From positions 1 to 43,939 of the forward strand of contig CAZLTY010000006.1 of NCBI GenBank assembly GCA_964562575.1: a stretch of 43,939 bases of DNA, read 5' to 3'. The DNA comes from SG8-4 sp964562575 (GTDB taxonomy: Bacteria > Planctomycetota > Phycisphaerae > Sedimentisphaerales > Anaerobacaceae). Below the pieces are notes generated by a model that had not been told where the DNA came from, did no database searches, and saw only the letters and a list, made by a program, of their open reading frames with translations. The translations under genes and the position numbers were made by a program. This document shows, in pieces, positions 39,181-43,939 of this stretch (positions within the stretch are counted from its first letter, which is position 1; each line of letters starts with the position of its first letter).

Positions 39181-40518
39181 TCAGCCGGCGCCTTGATCGA
39201 AATCCGCTGCGAGTCTGCTCAGACGCCTGACTATCTCCGAGTGCTCGGACGCCACATTCTTTTGTTCTCCGATATCTGCACGCAGGTCATTGAGTACGGG
39301 CTTTTTTCCCAGGTGCAGTTTCCACTTGCCTGCTCGAACCGCCTTGAGTCGCCCCCTGCCATCGTGAAAGAAGAATGCCTCGTGAGGCGATTTTGCACCA
39401 GATTGAGCTGTCATCAGGGGATAGATATCCTTGCCGTCGATCACTTGATCTGAGGTAAGTCTCGCCCCGGCTAGTCTCACAAAAGTCGGATAGAAATCCA
39501 TGCTGGTCGCCACTTCGCTGCAAACCTTACCGGCTGGTATCCTGCCGGGCCCCCACATCACGCAGGGCACGCGCATTCCCCCTTCGAACGTGGTGTGTTT
39601 GCGGCCGCGAAGAGGTAGTGCCGAGCCGGTCGCTCGCGGGGATGGACCGTTGTCTGACGTGTAAACCACGATCGTGTTGGAATCCAGACCGAGCTTGCGC
39701 AGAGTATCGAGAATCTGCCCGGTGCTCCAGTCGAGACACTCGATGACATCTCCGTATAGTCCTCCGGTGGATTTGCCCGCAAATTTCTTCGATACGCCCA
39801 ACGGCACATGTGGCATCGTGTGCGCCAGATAGAGAAAGAACGGCTTGTCTCTATTTCGGCTGATAAATCCAATCGCCTCCTGCGTGTACAATTCGGTGAG
39901 CACTTCCGGACTCGCCGGTCGCAGCGCCACCTCACCGTTTCGAATCATGGGGACACCGCCGACATCGTCGAAATGCTCGGCTTCCGGTTCGTCGAGATTG
40001 TGATAAAGCCCGTAGTAATAATCGAATCCCTGGTGTCTCGGCCGGTAGGGCCCGACGAATCCCAGATGCCACTTGCCCACACAGCACGTGGCATAACCAC
40101 GAGTTTTCAACAACTCGGCAATGGTTGTCTCTTTGGGATCGATTCCTCTCTTCGAATCGGGGCGCAGCACCCCTTTGGCCAACCCTACACAGCGCGGGTA
40201 GCGCCCGGTCAAAAGCGCGGCTCTCGACGGTGTGCACAATGGCGCAGCCACGTAGAAGTCGGTGAACTTTGTCCCCTGGGCTGCCATTTGGTCGATGTTG
40301 GGCGTCTTGATATTGGGCGATCCAAAACACCCCAGGTCCCTGTACCCCTGGTCGTCGGCGAAGATGATGATGAAGTTGGGCCGATTCCCGCCATGCCGGA
40401 CGCCGAGTGCACCGGGGCAGGCAAGGCCAAAACCAACAACACTCGCCGTTAGTCTTCGCAGAAATCCACGCCGGGTAAGCCTCTTGCCGTCTGACCTCAG
40501 ATATTCCTGGTCACCCAT
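39181..40518 (-). CDS. Tat-exported type I sulfatase
   Basis: 445 aa from ATG 40516-40518; an N-terminal extension in frame to 40746 looks non-coding. The twin-arginine signal is LTRRGFLRRLTASVVGFGLA (about 14-33). The sulfatase core starts RPNFIIIFADDQGYRDLGCF, with metal-binding D55/D56. The formylglycine site is C95 in LCTPSRAALLTGRYPR (the C-x-P-S-R motif), needing a sulfatase-modifying enzyme encoded elsewhere. Further segments are GKWHLG, FLYLAHTMPHVPLG, VVYTSDNGPS and GMRVPCVMWGP. It hydrolyses sulfate esters, probably of sulfated polysaccharides, in the periplasm. It is convergent with the glycosidase gene, which points to a shared polysaccharide target. Confidence 0.95.
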   Translation of the reverse strand: MGDQEYLRSDGKRLTRRGFLRRLTASVVGFGLACPGALGVRHGGNRPNFIIIFADDQGYRDLGCFGSPNIKTPNIDQMAAQGTKFTDFYVAAPLCTPSRAALLTGRYPRCVGLAKGVLRPDSKRGIDPKETTIAELLKTRGYATCCVGKWHLGFVGPYRPRHQGFDYYYGLYHNLDEPEAEHFDDVGGVPMIRNGEVALRPASPEVLTELYTQEAIGFISRNRDKPFFLYLAHTMPHVPLGVSKKFAGKSTGGLYGDVIECLDWSTGQILDTLRKLGLDSNTIVVYTSDNGPSPRATGSALPLRGRKHTTFEGGMRVPCVMWGPGRIPAGKVCSEVATSMDFYPTFVRLAGARLTSDQVIDGKDIYPLMTAQSGAKSPHEAFFFHDGRGRLKAVRAGKWKLHLGKKPVLNDLRADIGEQKNVASEHSEIVRRLSRLAADFDQGAG

Positions 40519-40643
40519 AGGCTGTGGTTCTCCATAGCAAAACTCTATGTGTGTCACTGCGCCGGTGGTTTTGGCTATTATACCAACACGTCGTCTGCAT
40601 TGCACCTGCAGAGCCTTGAAATCATGGTATTGAGCATGAATTG

Positions 40644-40682
40644 AAAAAGGGGCCCATACCCAGTAGTCTGGACATAGGCCCC
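40644..40682 (-). terminator. Terminator-like hairpin of LamG/Fn3 paralogue A
   Basis: On the minus strand GGGGCCTATG and a matching TATGGGCCCC arm (40649-40657 with 40674-40682 on plus) form a GC-rich stem followed by five T residues (A-run 40644-40648). It lies about 67 bp past the stop of paralogue A. Confidence 0.65.
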
Positions 40683-40748
40683 GAGATCGTTCACACCTGC
40701 CGTATCGGCAGCACAATAACGTGCCGCCCAAATCATCTGCCGGCAAAC

Positions 40749-42881
40749 CTACCGAACCAGCCGGATGTCGTCGAAGTACATCCGACCTGAACCGCCGGCG
40801 GCCGGGCTGTCCTTGGTTCCAAAGCCAATGGTAATCGTATCAACATTGGCAAGGTCCGCGCCCTGGTCTACAAATCCGCCTGTGGCGGACAAGTCAATGA
40901 CCCATGCTGTCCATCCGGTTGCCTGCGCCGCGTTCTGATCGTCATGATATACAACTGCATTGCCGCCGATTGCAACGAACATACGCTCGGGGGCATTAGC
41001 CGAACCGCCGCGGAACCACAGGATGAGTTTCGTAACTCCTTCTTCGGTCCAGTCACGCGCCGAAACCAGCGTTAGGGTTGCCTCAGAGGTCTTCAGATTG
41101 TTGTCATATGCATACGGCATGGACTGGCCGCCGCCGTGAACAACATTCTGTTCGGCATAAGGAGGCAAGTCATTGCCAACCAGAGCACCGTTATCGGTGG
41201 TTCCAAAGCCGTCGATCCACTTGTCGAATATGCGATTGCTCGCAGGATCAGGAGGGTCGATGTCGTTGTAGGATTCGAAATCGTCCACGCTAATGAAATC
41301 GGCTGTCGCAAAGCTCCAGACGAGACCCTTGACTGTTTCGGCCGGATAGACCTCATCCACGCGCCAGTAGTAGGCGGAATCCCAGGCGAGTTTGCCGGGA
41401 TCGTAGCTCTCAGAGCCGAGCGCTCGTGCGCCGACGTACTCAGGCGAGGTTGCGGTGGCGCTGTTCACGGCGTCTTTGTCGGTTCCGAAGTAGAGCTCAT
41501 GCGAAGCGGCATTGTCAGCCGCAGTCCAGTTTAGCTTCGCATTCATCTGCACGTCCGTCGCGCCATTAGACGGCTGCGGATTGCCTACGGCGCCCGGAGT
41601 CGCAAAGCCCCACACGTCGCCTTTGTGCGTGGTCACCGCATCAAACTCATCGACCCGCCAGTAATATATCTTTTCCGGTTCGAGTTGGCCGGGGCTGTAA
41701 GTTGCAGCGCCCTGCGGGAATCCGACGCTAGCGCTGTCTACATCGTCAAAATTGTCGCCGAAATACACAGTGTGCAATTTAGAGCCGAAACCTTGTGTCC
41801 AACTAAGCTCTGCGTTCAGATCGACAGATTCAGCGGCATCAGCGGGATCGGGATTATAAGCGGTCTTGGGCGGGATGGAGAAGCTCCAGACGTCGCCCCT
41901 CCATGGACTGTTCGGCTCTGTATCATTGACCTCGTCAATTCGCCAATAGTAGGTTGTACCCGGAACCAGACCATCCGGAATGGGGAATCCGGGAAAGCCG
42001 GCAACAAAATACGTCGCTACTTGATTGCCTCGAAACGTCTCGCCCGCGCCTTCGTTGACATCGTCGAAATTGTCACCCAAGTACACATCGTGCGAGACTG
42101 CAAAATCTCCCGGCCGCCAGCTAACAGTGATCCATGTGTCCTCATGCAGGGCACCATCAGCGGGGTCGGGTCCTCGGGCCGATCCTAAGCTGCCCATACC
42201 CGTCATGATACTCGGGATTTCATCGGCGCCGAGGGCTCGATTGAAGATCATAACTTCATCGATCATTCCATTGAAGAAACGCCCACCTGTGCTTCTCCTT
42301 CCGATCATAACCGCAAGGTCGTTCTGCGGTATCGTTCCGACGTACTCCCACTCATCGGCCAGTTCACCATCGATGTAACATTTGAAGACGATCCCGTCGT
42401 AAGTGGCGGCAATATGGTGCCACTCTTCCACCGGCGGCGAATCTGGAGCACAGTCATCTCTGCCCGCGTCATCGTAGAATTGCCAGTAAATAATACTTCC
42501 GGCTTCCTCCGACAATTCATAAGGCATGTTTGCCTGCCACCCTCCCTTGCTCACTATGAGCATTTCCCCGCTGGCGCCCGTTCTCATATTGGTCCAGGCC
42601 GCAATTGTGATCTGTTCCATCTTTGAGAGACTGTCGCTATGGGGAATTTCCACGAATACCCCACTGCCGTCAAAATCCAGAGCGCCGCCCAACTGCCCTT
42701 CGATCCACTTGGCGTCGCCGTTCACCGTACCGTCGTTGCCATAGGCGCTGGAATCGGCCGCTACGGTCCCGGAACCCTCATCGAACCTCCACCAGCCCAC
42801 GAGTTCCGCCTTCACTCCACCGGTCAAGACCAGGCTCAACACCAGAGCAAGAGGAGCCGAACAAATCAGTCTTCTGCACAT
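40749..42881 (-). CDS. Exported LamG / Fn3-like repeat protein, paralogue A
   Basis: 710 aa from ATG 42879-42881, with AGGAGG 7 nt upstream on the minus strand. The signal peptide is CSAPLALVLSLVLTGGVKA. A LamG domain follows (about 27-215; GWWRFDEGSGTVAADSSAYG, WHHIAATYDGIVFKCYIDGE, FFNGMIDEVMIFNRALGADE). Three Fn3-like repeats (about 230-500) each end in a YYWRVDEV/E-type motif (YYWRIDEVND, YYWRVDEFDA, YYWRVDEVYP). A C-terminal jelly-roll domain (FISVDDFESYNDIDPPDPAS to SGRMYFDDIRLVR) closes the protein. This layout is frequent in Phycisphaerae. It is probably a cell-surface or secreted glycan-binding protein; the FDDIRLVR end may act as a sorting or assembly element (inference). Paralogous to the next gene upstream. 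Confidence 0.88.
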   Translation of the reverse strand: MCRRLICSAPLALVLSLVLTGGVKAELVGWWRFDEGSGTVAADSSAYGNDGTVNGDAKWIEGQLGGALDFDGSGVFVEIPHSDSLSKMEQITIAAWTNMRTGASGEMLIVSKGGWQANMPYELSEEAGSIIYWQFYDDAGRDDCAPDSPPVEEWHHIAATYDGIVFKCYIDGELADEWEYVGTIPQNDLAVMIGRRSTGGRFFNGMIDEVMIFNRALGADEIPSIMTGMGSLGSARGPDPADGALHEDTWITVSWRPGDFAVSHDVYLGDNFDDVNEGAGETFRGNQVATYFVAGFPGFPIPDGLVPGTTYYWRIDEVNDTEPNSPWRGDVWSFSIPPKTAYNPDPADAAESVDLNAELSWTQGFGSKLHTVYFGDNFDDVDSASVGFPQGAATYSPGQLEPEKIYYWRVDEFDAVTTHKGDVWGFATPGAVGNPQPSNGATDVQMNAKLNWTAADNAASHELYFGTDKDAVNSATATSPEYVGARALGSESYDPGKLAWDSAYYWRVDEVYPAETVKGLVWSFATADFISVDDFESYNDIDPPDPASNRIFDKWIDGFGTTDNGALVGNDLPPYAEQNVVHGGGQSMPYAYDNNLKTSEATLTLVSARDWTEEGVTKLILWFRGGSANAPERMFVAIGGNAVVYHDDQNAAQATGWTAWVIDLSATGGFVDQGADLANVDTITIGFGTKDSPAAGGSGRMYFDDIRLVR

Positions 42882-42939
42882 AATAGTCCTCCTAAAAATA
42901 GATCTGTATACCCTTTTCTGTCTTCTGCGATCATTGATT

Positions 42940-42975
42940 AAAGGGGCCCATGTCGAATCGACCGCCATAGGCCCC
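42940..42975 (-). terminator. Terminator-like hairpin of LamG/Fn3 paralogue B
   Basis: GGGGCCCAT (42943-42951) pairs with ATAGGCCCC (42967-42975) with one mismatch, in the same position and nearly the same sequence as the hairpin behind paralogue A. The T-tract on the minus strand is short (TTTAAT), so termination may be weaker. It lies between the two tandem genes, about 58 bp past the stop of paralogue B. Confidence 0.45.
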
Positions 42976-43032
42976 GAAACAACTCACACTCATCGTATCA
43001 GCAGCGCAGTTACGCGCCGGCTTCTACAGATC

Positions 43033-43939
43033 CTATCGAACGAGCCGAATGTCGTCCAAGTACACCTTGCCTGAGCCGCCGGCCGCCGGGCTGTTTTTGG
43101 TTCCAAAGCCAATTGTAATCGTATTGACATTGGTAAGGTCAACGCCCTGGTCAGCGAACGCCTGCAGCTCTATAATCCATTCGTTCCATCCGCCCAACTG
43201 CGCTGCAGCGGGATCGTCATGGTAGACCACCGCATTTCCGTTGAGAGCAACGAACATACGCTCGGCGGCATTGACCGAACTACCGCGGAACCACAGCGAC
43301 AACTTCGTGACGCCTTCGGCCGTCCAGTCACGCGGAGAAACCAGCGTCAAGGTCGCCTCAGAGGTCTTCAGATTGTTGTCGTAGAGATATGGCATCGACT
43401 GGTCGCCGCCGTGAACAATGCTTTGCTCTGCATAGGGAGGCAAGTCATTGCCGACAAGAGCACCGTTATCGGTGGTTCCGAACCCGTCAATCCAGTTGTC
43501 GAATATCCTGTTGCTCGCCGGATCAGGAGGATCGATGTCATTGTAGGACTCGAAATCGTCCACGACAATGAAATCGGCTGTCGTGAAACTCCAGACAAGA
43601 CCTTTCACCGTTTCGGCCGGATAGACCTCATCCACGCGCCAGTGGTAGCCGCTGTGCCAGGCAAGTTTGCCGGGATCGTGGCTCTCGGAACCAAGCGCCT
43701 TGGCGCCCGCATACTCGGGCGAAGCCGTGGTGGCATCGTTGACGGCATCTCTGTCAGTACCGAAGTAAAGCTCGTGTGAGGCGGCATTGTCCGCCGCTGT
43801 CCAGTTGAGCATTGAGGTCATTGACACATCCACGGCGCCGTTCGCCGGTTGCGGGTCGCCCACGGCCCCCGGAGTCGTGAAGGCCCAGACGTCGCCTTTG
43901 TACGTCTCGAAGGCGTCAAACTCATCGACGCGCCAGTAA
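43033..43939 (-). CDS. LamG / Fn3-like repeat protein, paralogue B (5' end outside window)
   Basis: Partial: the frame is open through the window edge (an internal ATG at 43861-43863 is not the start). It shows the end of one Fn3-like repeat (YWRVDEFDAFETYKGDVWAF), a full repeat (NGAVDVSMTSMLNWTAADNA to YHWRVDEVYPAETVKGLVWS), and the C-terminal jelly-roll (FIVVDDFESYNDIDPPDPAS to GSGKVYLDDIRLVR). By eye it is very close to the C-terminal half of paralogue A. Its stop codon is followed by the same kind of hairpin. It is read here as a tandem duplicate; whether its N-terminal LamG domain is present cannot be seen. Confidence 0.88.
   Translation of the reverse strand, partial: YWRVDEFDAFETYKGDVWAFTTPGAVGDPQPANGAVDVSMTSMLNWTAADNAASHELYFGTDRDAVNDATTASPEYAGAKALGSESHDPGKLAWHSGYHWRVDEVYPAETVKGLVWSFTTADFIVVDDFESYNDIDPPDPASNRIFDNWIDGFGTTDNGALVGNDLPPYAEQSIVHGGDQSMPYLYDNNLKTSEATLTLVSPRDWTAEGVTKLSLWFRGSSVNAAERMFVALNGNAVVYHDDPAAAQLGGWNEWIIELQAFADQGVDLTNVNTITIGFGTKNSPAAGGSGKVYLDDIRLVR

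Overview
The window looks like a chromosomal piece of a Gram-negative, probably anaerobic planctomycete, most likely Phycisphaerae or Sedimentisphaerales (inference). Supporting traits are an H-X9-DG type II pseudopilin, exported LamG proteins with 'YYWRVDE' Fn3-like repeats, a Tat-exported sulfatase, a HEAT/discoidin/propeller/CxxCH protein, an ECF sigma factor paired with a PQQ-type anti-sigma factor, and a very lysine-rich histone-like protein. There is no phage, no integrase, no CRISPR array and no complete insertion sequence.

Region 1 (1-7.7 kb) is housekeeping plus decay. It holds a 5'-truncated alpha/beta-hydrolase fragment, a Tat-exported gamma-glutamyltransferase, small membrane proteins, lysA flanked by two copies of a MITE-like repeat, the lysine-rich protein with its own terminator, nadD, decayed hypB and hypA remnants, and a tRNA-Ala(GGC) with a clear promoter.

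Region 2 (7.87-17.8 kb) is one long operon: promoter, TolC-family outer-membrane lipoprotein, four tandem paralogous HlyD/MacA-type adaptors, and a MacB-type FtsX permease without an ATPase domain. The first four gene junctions share the same 11-bp overlap (ATGTCGACTGA), so the array grew by tandem duplication with translational coupling preserved.

Region 3 (18-25.1 kb) has a hemolysin III-like protein, a repeat-filled spacer, a second FtsX/LolD-type ABC module led by an unknown membrane-anchored protein, and an ECF sigma/anti-sigma pair whose anti-sigma factor carries an extracytoplasmic propeller.

Region 4 (25.2-31.7 kb) is a co-directional cluster. It encodes a SAM methyltransferase with a lipoprotein signal peptide, a pseudopilin, two ModA-like lipoproteins, a half-size TauE/SafE protein, a third ModA-like protein with no signal peptide, a ModB-like permease and a short ModC-like ATPase. 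It is best read as an oxyanion-type ABC importer with unusual accessories. With region 2 it is the best candidate for something undescribed.

Region 5 (31.7-43.9 kb) is mostly exported and carbohydrate-related: a 1241-aa HEAT/discoidin/PD40/haem-site protein, a LamG-like protein, a GNAT acetyltransferase, an orphan lipoprotein, a GH5-like glycosidase, a sulfatase, and two tandem LamG/Fn3-type paralogues (the second cut by the window edge) that share terminator-like hairpins.
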